Notes under the pieces: model-generated
Told to the model about the DNA's origin: nothing
Databases searched by the model: none
What the model saw: only the letters and a program-made list of their open reading frames with translations
Part shown: one piece after another, positions 25,748-34,030 of the stretch
How positions within the stretch are numbered: the first letter of the stretch is position 1
Layout of the letters: each line of letters begins with the position of its first letter
From: Burkholderia cepacia GG4
Lineage (GTDB): Bacteria; Pseudomonadota; Gammaproteobacteria; Burkholderiales; Burkholderiaceae
Assembly (NCBI RefSeq): GCF_000292915.1
Contig: NC_018514.1
Span: 744,001-808,000 of the forward strand
Reading direction: 5' to 3'
DNA length: 64,000 nucleotides
Program-made: the position numbers and the translations under genes

Positions 25748-27559
25748 TCAGGCGAGCATGATTGTGCCTGGCCGCGGCGTGCAACGTCGAATTTCCGCGC
25801 CTGTGTTGGCCGACATCACGACAAGTTGGACAAAACTCGTCACGGGCGCATGTACGGCGAAGAAGTGATCCATCACGACGATGAATGTGCTGAGACTGAC
25901 GGCGGCAAACGCTTGCTTGTCGACAGTCAACGTCACTTCGAGACCTCGCACGAAGCTCGGCATCGGCTCTCCCGGAAGCCAGAGCCGCTTGACGCGATGG
26001 CTCAGATTCGTCAGTCCGTCGAGCAGGTTCGCGTATCCCGCAGAGTGAGCAGCGAATTGGCGGAACAGGCGCTTTAGTTCCACGAGCCCGGTACGGGTCA
26101 ATTCGATCGAGTGTGGGGCGAACTGTGTGATGAGCCGCCAAGCCGCATCGCCTTCCTTCGACAATCGTGCGACTTCCGTCGGTGCGTCCAGCATCACGAT
26201 GCGTGAAACCATCGTTCCCTGCTCGTTCACCAGATCGCCGTCCTCGGCTCCGGCCCGCATCGCGCGAGGGAGACTGCCATTCGAGCAGGAGACATCCGCC
26301 GTTATCTGTTCGATCCCGGTGTCGTTCGCCGGTCGGCCGTCGAGTTCGACCAGGCTCAGCGCGGTTTCCTTCTTTCCCGATGGCGAGGCGACGTTGTGTT
26401 GCTTGAGAACCCAATAGGGACCGGCCGGTTTGGCGGAACTGCCGTGCATGAGCGACGTGAACGGATGAATGATGTTCGCTCCGGATCGGCTCGTGGTGGT
26501 GCGGACCGCGTCGACGGACCAGATTTCGACGCCGGCGGCATCCGTATTCTGGGATTGCACGGGGTACGTGTCCGTGATCGGATTTCGCTTGACTGGCAGC
26601 GACGTAAGCCGGAACAGGTTGACGACCGGTGTGCAAAAGAGCTTCAGATTGTTCGCCGACAGATTCTTCAGTCGCTGTGCCGTCCACGAATCCGGATGAA
26701 CGCCGCAAATGGCGAGATGCAATGTGAGCTGCTGGCCGGAACCTGCCGCATGCACGAGCGTAGCGAGGTCGACGTCAATGAAATCGAATTTCTTCGGAAA
26801 CGCAAAATATTCGCTCAGTAGCCGCAGGGCCGGCGGCCCGTGATCTTCGTCGATCAGTTTCTCGGCGCCATCGAAGCCTACGGCGGTGAGCGGCGGTGTG
26901 GGCAGCGTTGACCAGCGACGTTCGATGTTTTCGACGAAGGCCGCTGTTGTGCGCATCGTCATCGTGTCCATTACCGTACCGACGACTTCGCGGGTGCCAT
27001 TGACATGGATGCGCAACGGGCTGGGGACGGCTTCGAGGCGAAAGTCGGGCCGCGCTACCTCGAAGGTGATGGAGAGCAGGCCGGTCGTACCGGGAGGCAG
27101 CACGACGTCGGCGGGCACAGCCGTAGCCGATGCGTAGCGCGCTGCCGAAATGCGCACAGGCGCCAGCGCTACGTCATATACGGTGCGGAAACGGCAGTCT
27201 TCTACCTTGCTTGCAAGTTCCGTGTGGCGGGCAATGACTGATGGCTCAGTGAGCTTTTCGAACATGTCCGAGACATCGAACTGGGCAACTGCGCATGCCG
27301 GAAGCGCTCGAAGATACTGGGGATACAGCATGCCGAGGAGCGCTTCGGCAAATTCAGGATAGTTGTCGTCGAGCCGATTGCCTATATCCGCGGCGAGGAG
27401 CGCGAACGACTGCAACATCCGTTCGATATGGGGATCTTCGGAATGGTCGCCGGAAATCCCCAGGCGAACGGCAATTTTGGGATAGCGTGTCGCAAAGGTT
27501 CCAATCGATCGGCGCAGTAGCGCAAGTTCTCGTTCGTAGTGCGGAAGCAGTTGATCCAT
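25748..27559 (-). CDS. tssF: Type VI secretion baseplate subunit TssF (orphan)
   Basis: 603 residues, full length for TssF/ImpG/VasA with no frameshift. The N-terminus is diagnostic (LLPHYERELALLRRSIGTFATRYPKIAVRLG; DPHIERMLQSFALLAADIGNRLDDNYPEFAEALLGMLYPQYLRALP), and the C-terminal block SFVRGLEVTLTVDKQAFAAVSLSTFIVVMDHFFAVHAPVTSFVQL is also conserved. TssF forms the baseplate wedge with TssG, TssE and TssK. Here no tssE or tssG is adjacent; the gene stands alone, convergent with the vgrG operon. It may serve a T6SS encoded elsewhere as a variant wedge, or be a relic on its way to loss. Start: ATG at 27559, weak ribosome site. Confidence 0.93.
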   Translation of the reverse strand: MDQLLPHYERELALLRRSIGTFATRYPKIAVRLGISGDHSEDPHIERMLQSFALLAADIGNRLDDNYPEFAEALLGMLYPQYLRALPACAVAQFDVSDMFEKLTEPSVIARHTELASKVEDCRFRTVYDVALAPVRISAARYASATAVPADVVLPPGTTGLLSITFEVARPDFRLEAVPSPLRIHVNGTREVVGTVMDTMTMRTTAAFVENIERRWSTLPTPPLTAVGFDGAEKLIDEDHGPPALRLLSEYFAFPKKFDFIDVDLATLVHAAGSGQQLTLHLAICGVHPDSWTAQRLKNLSANNLKLFCTPVVNLFRLTSLPVKRNPITDTYPVQSQNTDAAGVEIWSVDAVRTTTSRSGANIIHPFTSLMHGSSAKPAGPYWVLKQHNVASPSGKKETALSLVELDGRPANDTGIEQITADVSCSNGSLPRAMRAGAEDGDLVNEQGTMVSRIVMLDAPTEVARLSKEGDAAWRLITQFAPHSIELTRTGLVELKRLFRQFAAHSAGYANLLDGLTNLSHRVKRLWLPGEPMPSFVRGLEVTLTVDKQAFAAVSLSTFIVVMDHFFAVHAPVTSFVQLVVMSANTGAEIRRCTPRPGTIMLA

Positions 27560-28430
27560 TGCGTGAAGTGATGAACCTGCAAGGCGGCGAACCGATATAT
27601 TCGCCGACTGTTTCGGTTGCGCTGAATGGTGTCGGGCACGCTAACGTCTGACGTTGCCATGATAACCGCTTGACGAAAAAACCGTCGATCGACTCGGGGA
27701 ATTCCAAATCCACGACCGGCGCACCCGAAACGGCTATTTAAATTTCGTACTGGCGGCCGCATATCTTTGTCGTACATGTCCCAACATGACGAATTACATG
27801 CGGTGCTGCGCCGTAGTCGCGCTTTGCGCGACGCAGTCGGAAAACATGGACCGGTTTGCCGGGATTCGACCTTTCGCGGATTGAAGGCGAAGCACCGCTT
27901 CGCTTGTGACTACCGGTCGCGCGCAGGACGGCGCCCGAATTCACCGTTCGTATCGACCGACGAGCAGATCAGCATCCATCAAGAAGAGAACCTTGAGGGG
28001 ATCGCGATGCACGTGGCCGAATGTCGTCGTTGCCGCGCAACGCTGGAGATGGCGGTACGACGCTACAAACCGATGACGATGAATGTTCGACGGGGCACAC
28101 CGCAGCAGGTGGCGTGGTTCAGCGCGGCCAGTTTCGCCGCGACACTACCGCAAAGCTGATCGCTATCGAACCCGTCACGGTGCGTTCCGGCGCGTCTTCA
28201 ATCGCATCGCCGAAGCGAAAACGGCGGCTGCGTCCGTCGCTGCGTCCAGCACGACGCTTCGTTGCGCGTGCATCGGCCGCGGCGACGGCATCGCACGATG
28301 TATCAGCCAAGCACTCGGCCGCTTGATCAACAGGCATGACAGTGAATTCCGCGAAGGGCATGCCCGTATTGAACGTCACGCCGTTCGATCAGTAAAATGA
28401 ATGTTTCGATCGACATGATTCCTTTAAAGA
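27560..28430. other. 871-bp stretch without a confident gene, probably decayed T6SS-island DNA
   Basis: No frame on either strand gives a protein I recognise. Open frames here are short and overlap in both directions, and no tssE or tssG remnant is legible upstream of tssF. The one candidate is a 50-codon frame at 28007-28159. The stretch marks the right edge of the island, with the AT content returning to the genome norm near 28400. Confidence 0.5.
28007..28159 (+). CDS. Possible 50-residue protein with an H-x3-C-x2-C motif
   Basis: The ATG at 28007 follows GAGGGG by 6 bp. The product begins MHVAECRRCRATLEMAVRRY, where His2, Cys6 and Cys9 match the H-x3-C-x2-C of anti-sigma zinc-binding (zf-HC2) domains, but no membrane segment or sigma-factor partner follows. 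The frame extends open upstream to 27767. It could be a fragment of a larger lost gene or chance. Confidence 0.2.
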   Translation: MHVAECRRCRATLEMAVRRYKPMTMNVRRGTPQQVAWFSAASFAATLPQS

Positions 28431-29306
28431 ATGGAATTGAAACTGCTGCGCACCTTCCTGGTGGTCACCGAGCTCAGCCATTTCAGCCGCGCGGCCGACA
28501 CGCTGCACATGAGCCAGCCGGCGCTGAGCAAACAGATCGGCGCGCTCGAGGCGAGCCTCGGCGGCAAGCTGTTCGAACGCGGCAGGCATGGCGCGGAGCT
28601 GACGCCGTTCGGTGAACGCTTCCTGCCCGACGCACAGGCGCTCGTGCGCGATGCCGACGAAATCCTCGCGCGTGCACGGGAGGCGACCAGCGGGCAACGC
28701 GGCCATCTGCGGCTCGGCATCTGCTTGTCCGTGCTGACGCTCGTGCCGAAACTCGTCGCGGAATTCCGGCGCCGCAATCCGGGTGTCGCGGTCACGCTGA
28801 GCGACCTGTCATCGTCCGAGCAAACCCGTCGGCTGCGCGCCGGCAAGCTCGACGCCGGGTTCCTGCGTTTGCCGTCGGATGAAGGGTTGTCGTCGTTCAA
28901 GGTGATCGACGAGGCGCTCGCGCTCGCGGTTCCGCCGCACCTCGGCTTCAAGCGGGTGCCGGCCGATCTCGACGTGCTCAACGAGATCGGCTTCATCGCG
29001 CTGCAGCGCGCACGCGGTCCCGGGCTCGCCGCGCAGATCGACCGGTGGTGCGTCGAGCGGCACTTCGTGCCGCAGGTCACACAGCAGGCGGAGGACGTGC
29101 AATCGGTGCTCACGTCGGTCGCGGCCGGGGTCGGCGTCGCGTTCATTCCGTCGCGTGCGCACTACCTGCTGCGCGACGCGACCGTCTTGCCGCTCGATGG
29201 CAGGGACGCGAAGTGGCGCGTGGGGCTCGCGTGGCTGTCCGGCCGCGACGATCCCGTGACCACGCATTTCGTGTCGTTCATGCGCGCCGCGATCAAGGGC
29301 GCGTAA
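28431..29306 (+). CDS. LysR-type transcriptional regulator
   Basis: 291 residues. Winged helix at 1-60 (MELKLLRTFLVVTELSHFSRAADTLHMSQPALSKQIGALEASLGGKLFER) and an effector-binding domain (GHLRLGICLSVLTLVPKLVAEFRRRNPGVAVTLSD; QSVLTSVAAGVGVAFIPSRA). The sequence resembles the BenM/CatR-like branch that responds to aromatic acids, but no target operon is next to it, so the ligand is unknown. It lies just outside the T6SS island and shows the high-GC codon use of the core genome. A small HTH gene follows 71 bp downstream. Confidence 0.9.
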   Translation: MELKLLRTFLVVTELSHFSRAADTLHMSQPALSKQIGALEASLGGKLFERGRHGAELTPFGERFLPDAQALVRDADEILARAREATSGQRGHLRLGICLSVLTLVPKLVAEFRRRNPGVAVTLSDLSSSEQTRRLRAGKLDAGFLRLPSDEGLSSFKVIDEALALAVPPHLGFKRVPADLDVLNEIGFIALQRARGPGLAAQIDRWCVERHFVPQVTQQAEDVQSVLTSVAAGVGVAFIPSRAHYLLRDATVLPLDGRDAKWRVGLAWLSGRDDPVTTHFVSFMRAAIKGA

Positions 29307-29377
29307 CGGGGCGTATAGTGTCCGCGATTGCCTCCTTCCTGAATGCCGGCTCGGCGCCGGCTTACGAACCCGAACCG

Positions 29378-29662
29378 ATGACTTCAGAATCCGACGATCC
29401 CCCGCTCGATCCCGCACTCGTGGCGACGCTCGCCACGCTGCACGAGGCCGCGACCGATCCGGCCGGCAAGACGTGGTCGCTGCCGAAGATCGCGAAGCGC
29501 ACGCAATTGCCGATGAGCACGCTGCGTCGCGTGCTGACGCAACTCGATGCCGCCGGCCTGAGCGCGACGACGCTGAACGACGACGGCACCGGCAGTGCAG
29601 CATTGACGGAAGAGGGGCGCGCAGTGTGCGCGCAATTGTTCGGCGCGAACGACGGCAGATGA
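29378..29662 (+). CDS. Small winged helix-turn-helix protein
   Basis: 94 residues from the ATG at 29378. The core KTWSLPKIAKRTQLPMSTLRRVLTQLDAAGLSATTLNDDGTGSAALTEEGRAVCAQLF is a winged helix of the IclR/MarR/ArsR type with no effector domain and no metal-binding cysteines. It is a likely DNA-binding regulator with unknown targets. It lies on the same strand as the LysR gene and converges on the outer membrane protein gene. Confidence 0.75.
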   Translation: MTSESDDPPLDPALVATLATLHEAATDPAGKTWSLPKIAKRTQLPMSTLRRVLTQLDAAGLSATTLNDDGTGSAALTEEGRAVCAQLFGANDGR

Positions 29663-29735
29663 AAAACGGGTCGCCCGAATGAAGGCTGCCCGTCGTATCG
29701 CGCTTGACTAGCGGCGTCAGTACATCAATGCAGAA

Positions 29736-30482
29736 TTACCACCGCGCCGTGACGCCACCCATCACCGAATGTCGATAGGTCTGGTCGTTCAGCCCGTGCC
29801 GGTAGCCGATGTCAAGATCGAGCCAGCGCACCGGCGAGTAGACTGCGCCCGCGATCACGAACGCCGGATTCGCGCCGGCCGTGCTTTCGGTGTTGCGCGA
29901 CATGCCGACGTCGGCCATGACCTGCACCTTGTCGGTCGCCTTGTAGAGCACCGCGGCCGACACGGCCCAGACCGAGCGCAGGTCGCCCTGGCGGTTCGGC
30001 TGGTAGGCGAGGCCCGCATTCGCGAGCAGCGAGACGCGCGCGACGTCGGCTTGCGCGAGCAGCGTCGCGCCGGTGCCGACGCGGCCCGTGCCGAGCCCGC
30101 GACTGTCGTTGCCGGTCGGCATCGTCACCTTCGGTTTCAGCGCGAGCGACACTGGCCCGCGTTCGACGAAGCGCCATTTCATGCCGATCTCGACATCGCC
30201 GATGCCCGCGCCGTTATCGTCGGTCCGCGTTTGCAGATGCGTGTACGGTGCGTTCACGTAGAGATCGACAGGCTCGCCGAACCCGCGCGTGAGCGTCGCG
30301 TTCCACAACTGATGGCGGCCGTTTTCGTCCTGTTTCGAGGTTTCCTCGCCGTTGAATTCGAACTGCCAGTTCGCGTTGCCCTGCGTACCCGTGTCGTCAC
30401 TGACGAGCGGATGGGCCGCATACGCGTCCAGCGGCGCGAAGAGGGCGCTCGCGGCGGCGAGCGGAAGGATGCTTCGTTTCAT
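29736..30482 (-). CDS. Outer membrane beta-barrel transporter-like protein
   Basis: 248 residues from the ATG at 30482. The signal peptide MKRSILPLAAASALFAPLDA (cut near AYA) leads into an amphipathic beta-strand protein: WQFEFNGEETSKQDENGRHQLWNATLTRGFGEPVDLYVNAPYTH, GDVEIGMKWRF, LALKPKVTMPTGND, then FVIAGAVYSPVRWLDLDIGYRHG and an aromatic C-terminal residue (W), typical of outer membrane barrels. It resembles the 'transporter' / MetA phenol-degradation outer membrane family. It lies 67 bp downstream of the Mg2+ ATPase gene on the same strand, with a GC-rich dyad in the gap, so cotranscription is possible but not certain. Confidence 0.8.
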   Translation of the reverse strand: MKRSILPLAAASALFAPLDAYAAHPLVSDDTGTQGNANWQFEFNGEETSKQDENGRHQLWNATLTRGFGEPVDLYVNAPYTHLQTRTDDNGAGIGDVEIGMKWRFVERGPVSLALKPKVTMPTGNDSRGLGTGRVGTGATLLAQADVARVSLLANAGLAYQPNRQGDLRSVWAVSAAVLYKATDKVQVMADVGMSRNTESTAGANPAFVIAGAVYSPVRWLDLDIGYRHGLNDQTYRHSVMGGVTARW

Positions 30483-30549
30483 TATGTCACCCGTAGTGCG
30501 TCGTGGGCGGCCGGCCGATGCGGGCCGGCACGCCACCGGTCGGCGGAAA

Positions 30550-33321
30550 TCAGAACCACTGCTTGTAGCGACGCACATAGATCGTCTTGACGATCTGCGC
30601 GAGCAGGATGTAGCCGACCATCGTCGCCGCGAGCCACAGCCAGTAGGTGCCCGGCAGGTGCATGAAGCCGAGCGAATCCGCGAACGGCGAGAACGGCAGC
30701 CAGCAACCGATCGCGATCGCAGTGAACGTCGACAGCAGCACCGGCAGCGCGGCCGTGCTCTGCAGGAACGGGATCTTCTGCGTGCGCAGCAGGTGCACGA
30801 CGAGCGTCTGCGACACGAGGCTCTCGATGAACCAGCCCGAGTTCATCACGATCTGGCCGCCCGAACCGCCGTGCAGGTGATACATCGCGCCCGCGCCGAA
30901 CACGGTCCACATCAGCACGTACGTGGTGATGTCGAACACCGACGAGGTCGGCCCGACCCACAGCATGAAGCGGCCGATGTTGCCGGCTTCCCACTTGCGC
31001 GGCTTCTTCACGAACTCCGGATCCATCTTGTCCCACGGCAGCAGCATCTGCGACGTGTCGTAGATCAGGTTCAGCACGAGCAGCTGGGTCGCGAGCATCG
31101 GCTCCCACGGCAGGAATGCACTGGCGACGAGCACCGAGAACACGTTGCCGAAGTTCGAACTCGCGGTCATGTTCAGGTACTTGAGAATGTTGCCGAATGT
31201 CTCGCGGCCCTTGATCACGCCTTCCTCGAGCACCATCAGGCTCTTCTCGAGCAGGATGATGTCGGCGGTTTCCTTCGCGATGTCGGCGCCGCTGTCGACC
31301 GAAATGCCGACGTCGGCGTCGCGCAGCGCGGGCGCGTCGTTGATGCCGTCGCCGAGGAAGCCGACCGTGTGGCCGTTCGCCTGCAGCGCCTTGACGATGC
31401 GCGCCTTCTGCAGCGGCGTCAGCTTCGCGAATACGGTCGTGCGTTCGACGACCTGCGCGAGCGTCGCGTCGTCGAGCGCCTCGATTTCGGCGCCGAGCAT
31501 CGGCTTGCCAGGTTCGAGGCCGACCTGGCGGCACACCTTCATCGTGACGGTCGCGTTGTCGCCCGTCAGCACCTTCACCGCGACGCCGTTTTCGCGCAGC
31601 GCGGCGAGCGCTGGCGCGGCCGATTCCTTCGGCGGGTCGAGGAAGGTCAGGAAGCCGCGCACGACGAGATCGCGCTCGTCCGCGGTGCGGTACTGTTCGC
31701 GTTCGTCGCCGCGCGCAATGGTGCGCGTCGCGAGCACCAGCACGCGGAAGCCGTCCTCGTTGTACGCGTTCGCCTGTTCGAGCAGCCGCTTGCGCGCGAC
31801 GAAGTCGAGCGGGCGCACGCCGTCCTCGTCCTGCACATGGGTCGACACCGCGAGCATTTCCTCGACCGCGCCCTTGCAGATCAGCAGGTGAGTGCCGTGC
31901 GTGTCCTCGACAACGACCGACAGGCGGCGGCGCACGAAGTCGAACGGCAGCTCGTCGATCTTCTTGTAGCCCTGCGGCTTCACGCGCTCGCCGATCTCGT
32001 CGGCGCGTGCGACGACGGCGATGTCGATCAGGTTCTTCTGGCCGCTCTGATGGAAGCTGTTCAGCCAGCCGAGCCGCAGGATGTCCTCGTTCTTGTGGCC
32101 GGACAGATCGAGGTGGTGTTCGAGGATGATCTTGTCCTGCGTGAGCGTGCCGGTCTTGTCGGTGCACAGCACGTCCATCGCGCCGAAGTTCTGCACGGAG
32201 TTCAGCCGCTTCACGACGACCTTGCGGCGCGCCATCGCGATCGCGCCGCGCGCGAGGTTCGCACTGACGATCATCGGCAGCATTTCCGGCGTGAGGCCGA
32301 CGGCCACCGCGAGCGCGAACGTGAGCGCGCTCAGCCAGTCGCCCTTGGTCAGGCCGTTGATCATGAACACGATCGGCACCATCACGAACATGAACTTGAT
32401 CAGCAGCCAGCTCACGCTCGAGACGCCTCGGTCGAAGCTCGTCTCGATGCGCTTGTGGCTCACGACGTTGCGCGCGAGCGAACCGAAATAGGTGTCCTCG
32501 CCGGTTGCGACGACCACCGCCGTCGCGGTGCCGCTGACCACGTTGGTGCCCATGAAGCACACGTTCTCGAGATCGAGCAGCGACGTCGACGCGTCGTTCG
32601 CCGTGCCGGTCGCGCCTGCCGCACCGGCATGCGCCGACTTGCCGGCAACCGCGCCGAGCGTGTCGTACTTCTCGACCGGCAGTGCCTCGCCGGTCAGCAC
32701 GGCCTGGCTGATGAACAGGTCGCGCGACGCGAGCAGGCGCACGTCGGCGGGGATCATGTCGCCGGCCGACAGATGCACGATGTCGCCAATCACCACTTCG
32801 CGCATCGGCACCTCGCGACGTGACGGTTCGGACGTGGCGGTCACCGCGCGCTGCACGGTCGCGGTCGTGCGGACCATCGCCTTGAGCTTCTCGGCCGCGC
32901 GCAGCGAACGGAATTCCTGCACGAAGCGCAGCAGCGCGCTGATCGTCACCATCGCCAGCAGGATCGTCATGCCGACGTAGTCGCGATCGTCAGGCGCCGC
33001 GAAGTAGACGTCGGTGCAGAAGCTGATCGCGGCCAGCACCAGCAGCACGTAGACGAACGGATTGTGGAACGCGTGCAGCAACTGGTGGGTCCAGTGTGGC
33101 GGCTTGTCGTGCGCGATTTCGTTCGGGCCGTTGTGCTGCAGGCGATCGGCAGCCTGGTCGTAGGTGAGGCCGCGCGTGCTGGTGCGCAGCGACTTGAAGG
33201 TTTCCTCGAGCGGGCGGGCCGCTTCCTGCGCGGCGCGCATGATGCGCGGTTCGTGCTGCTGACCCGGGCCGCCGCGGATGAAGCCGCGCTGTTTCTGTTG
33301 CGATGTGTTTCGTTGTGTCAT
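30550..33321 (-). CDS. mgtA: Mg2+-importing P-type ATPase (MgtA/MgtB type)
   Basis: 923 residues from the ATG at 33321, which has AAGGAGCG 6 bp upstream. It is a P3B ATPase with TGEALP (210-215, actuator), the membrane motif VGLTPEMLPM (341-350), the phosphorylation site D388-K-T-G-T, and LTGDNATVTMKVCRQVG plus VGFLGDGINDAPAL (nucleotide and hinge motifs). About ten membrane helices are predicted. The enzyme imports Mg2+ using ATP. Upstream lies an unusual leader with a proline-rich small ORF and pairing segments that include the ribosome site, indicating control at the mRNA level. No PhoPQ box could be identified by eye. Confidence 0.94.
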   Translation of the reverse strand: MTQRNTSQQKQRGFIRGGPGQQHEPRIMRAAQEAARPLEETFKSLRTSTRGLTYDQAADRLQHNGPNEIAHDKPPHWTHQLLHAFHNPFVYVLLVLAAISFCTDVYFAAPDDRDYVGMTILLAMVTISALLRFVQEFRSLRAAEKLKAMVRTTATVQRAVTATSEPSRREVPMREVVIGDIVHLSAGDMIPADVRLLASRDLFISQAVLTGEALPVEKYDTLGAVAGKSAHAGAAGATGTANDASTSLLDLENVCFMGTNVVSGTATAVVVATGEDTYFGSLARNVVSHKRIETSFDRGVSSVSWLLIKFMFVMVPIVFMINGLTKGDWLSALTFALAVAVGLTPEMLPMIVSANLARGAIAMARRKVVVKRLNSVQNFGAMDVLCTDKTGTLTQDKIILEHHLDLSGHKNEDILRLGWLNSFHQSGQKNLIDIAVVARADEIGERVKPQGYKKIDELPFDFVRRRLSVVVEDTHGTHLLICKGAVEEMLAVSTHVQDEDGVRPLDFVARKRLLEQANAYNEDGFRVLVLATRTIARGDEREQYRTADERDLVVRGFLTFLDPPKESAAPALAALRENGVAVKVLTGDNATVTMKVCRQVGLEPGKPMLGAEIEALDDATLAQVVERTTVFAKLTPLQKARIVKALQANGHTVGFLGDGINDAPALRDADVGISVDSGADIAKETADIILLEKSLMVLEEGVIKGRETFGNILKYLNMTASSNFGNVFSVLVASAFLPWEPMLATQLLVLNLIYDTSQMLLPWDKMDPEFVKKPRKWEAGNIGRFMLWVGPTSSVFDITTYVLMWTVFGAGAMYHLHGGSGGQIVMNSGWFIESLVSQTLVVHLLRTQKIPFLQSTAALPVLLSTFTAIAIGCWLPFSPFADSLGFMHLPGTYWLWLAATMVGYILLAQIVKTIYVRRYKQWF

Positions 33322-33325
33322 GTGT

Positions 33326-33390
33326 CGCTCCTTGCGCACGAGGCGGCGGGCGGGGAGCGACCGTGACGTTATCGACGCACGAGCGCTCCC
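33326..33390 (-). promoter_or_regulatory. Mutually exclusive pairing segments covering the mgtA ribosome site
   Basis: On the minus strand three short segments occur in order: A = GGGAGCG (33390-33384, inside the last codons of the leader ORF), B = CGCTCCC (33359-33353) and C = GGAGCG (33331-33326, the mgtA Shine-Dalgarno). A pairs perfectly with B (7 bp) and B pairs perfectly with C (6 bp). If a ribosome covers A, B can hide the ribosome site; if A is free, A:B forms and the site is open. That is the geometry of leader-peptide attenuation at the level of translation. Confidence 0.55.
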
Positions 33391-33527
33391 GGCCGCGTCG
33401 CGTCGGGCGCGATCGGCAGTGGATCGGTGAAGGGGGGAACGCTCGCCGGCGCGTGGAGTGCGGTCGGATGGCCGATGCGCAGCGTCGCACCGGCGAGCGG
33501 TAATCGACTACTGTCGTCTGAGTTCAT
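33369..33527 (-). CDS. Proline-rich leader ORF upstream of mgtA
   Basis: 52 codons, ATG at 33527 with a strong AGGAG 5 bp upstream, ending 47 bp before the mgtA start. The product is MNSDDSSRLP then LAGATLRIGHPTALH, with a Pro cluster at residues 27, 31, 32, 36, 38, 41 and 46. In Salmonella the proline-codon leaders mgtL and mgtP sense low Mg2+ or proline through ribosome stalling, and the position and composition here suggest an analogous role. There is no signal peptide and no recognisable domain. Its last codons contain segment A of the pairing switch. Confidence 0.6.
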   Translation of the reverse strand: MNSDDSSRLPLAGATLRIGHPTALHAPASVPPFTDPLPIAPDATRPGALVRR

Positions 33528-34030
33528 CTGCACTCCTGTCGGTTGCGGGTAGACGGCACGGGCGATCGGTGGCCGCGCATGCACAAGGGCGCACGGCCGA
33601 ACGGCACGCGAACGGAAGACGCACGCAGCTCGCGCTGCGCGCGGCACGAACGCACGCGCGCGACGACGCAGCACGAGCATTCGGCGATATCGAAAGAAAT
33701 TCGGCGGGGATTCTGGCCAGTCAGGCCGGAAGGGCGCCGCATCCTGCTTCCCGGGATGCGGCAGAAGACGAGGCTCTGCGCGGTTTCCTCAGGCAGCAGT
33801 CAAGTTGGTCGAGGACCAACTACAACTCGCATCGGTGTTCACAGAACACTCCATGTAATCAGACCGGGCCGATGGTAATAGGTCGTCGTGCGAAGCGTCA
33901 ACTCTTTTTCCGCCCTTTTTTTCGGGCGATTCTTGCAGAACGTTAGCGAGGCGTTGCCGGCCGGACGCATAAAAAAACCGCGCGCATGACAGGCAGGCAT
34001 GCACGCGGTTGCGGAGTAGCAGGGCGCCGG
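33528..34030 (-). other. mgtA leader and promoter region; subtilase terminator
   Basis: About 500 bp without a standard gene. On the minus strand it should contain the mgtA promoter and a structured 5' leader: a perfect 9-bp hairpin (GCCGCATCC / GGATGCGGC, 33736-33762) and a perfect 7-3-7 hairpin (GTTGGTC gag GACCAAC, 33804-33820). The second lies in a 21-codon frame (33789-33854) that has no ribosome site. The left of the subtilase gene ends with a clear terminator (separate entry). I could not place the mgtA -10/-35 with confidence. Confidence 0.5.
33971..34010 (-). terminator. Rho-independent terminator of the subtilase gene
   Basis: A 13-bp stem with one mismatch (AACCGCG...CATG against CATG...CGCGGTT), a 9-nt loop, and a run of seven U on the minus strand, 20 bp beyond the stop of the S8 peptidase gene. 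Confidence 0.9.

Noticed and set aside
27354..27777. Possible tssE or other gene directly upstream of tssF
   Set aside because: None of the three minus-strand frames shows gp25-like or other T6SS motifs, and the frames overlap the tssF start.
33789..33854. A 21-codon frame in the mgtA leader (Ser/Thr/Cys-rich)
   Set aside because: No ribosome binding site precedes it. It overlaps a perfect hairpin that explains its sequence better, so it is kept only as part of the leader description.
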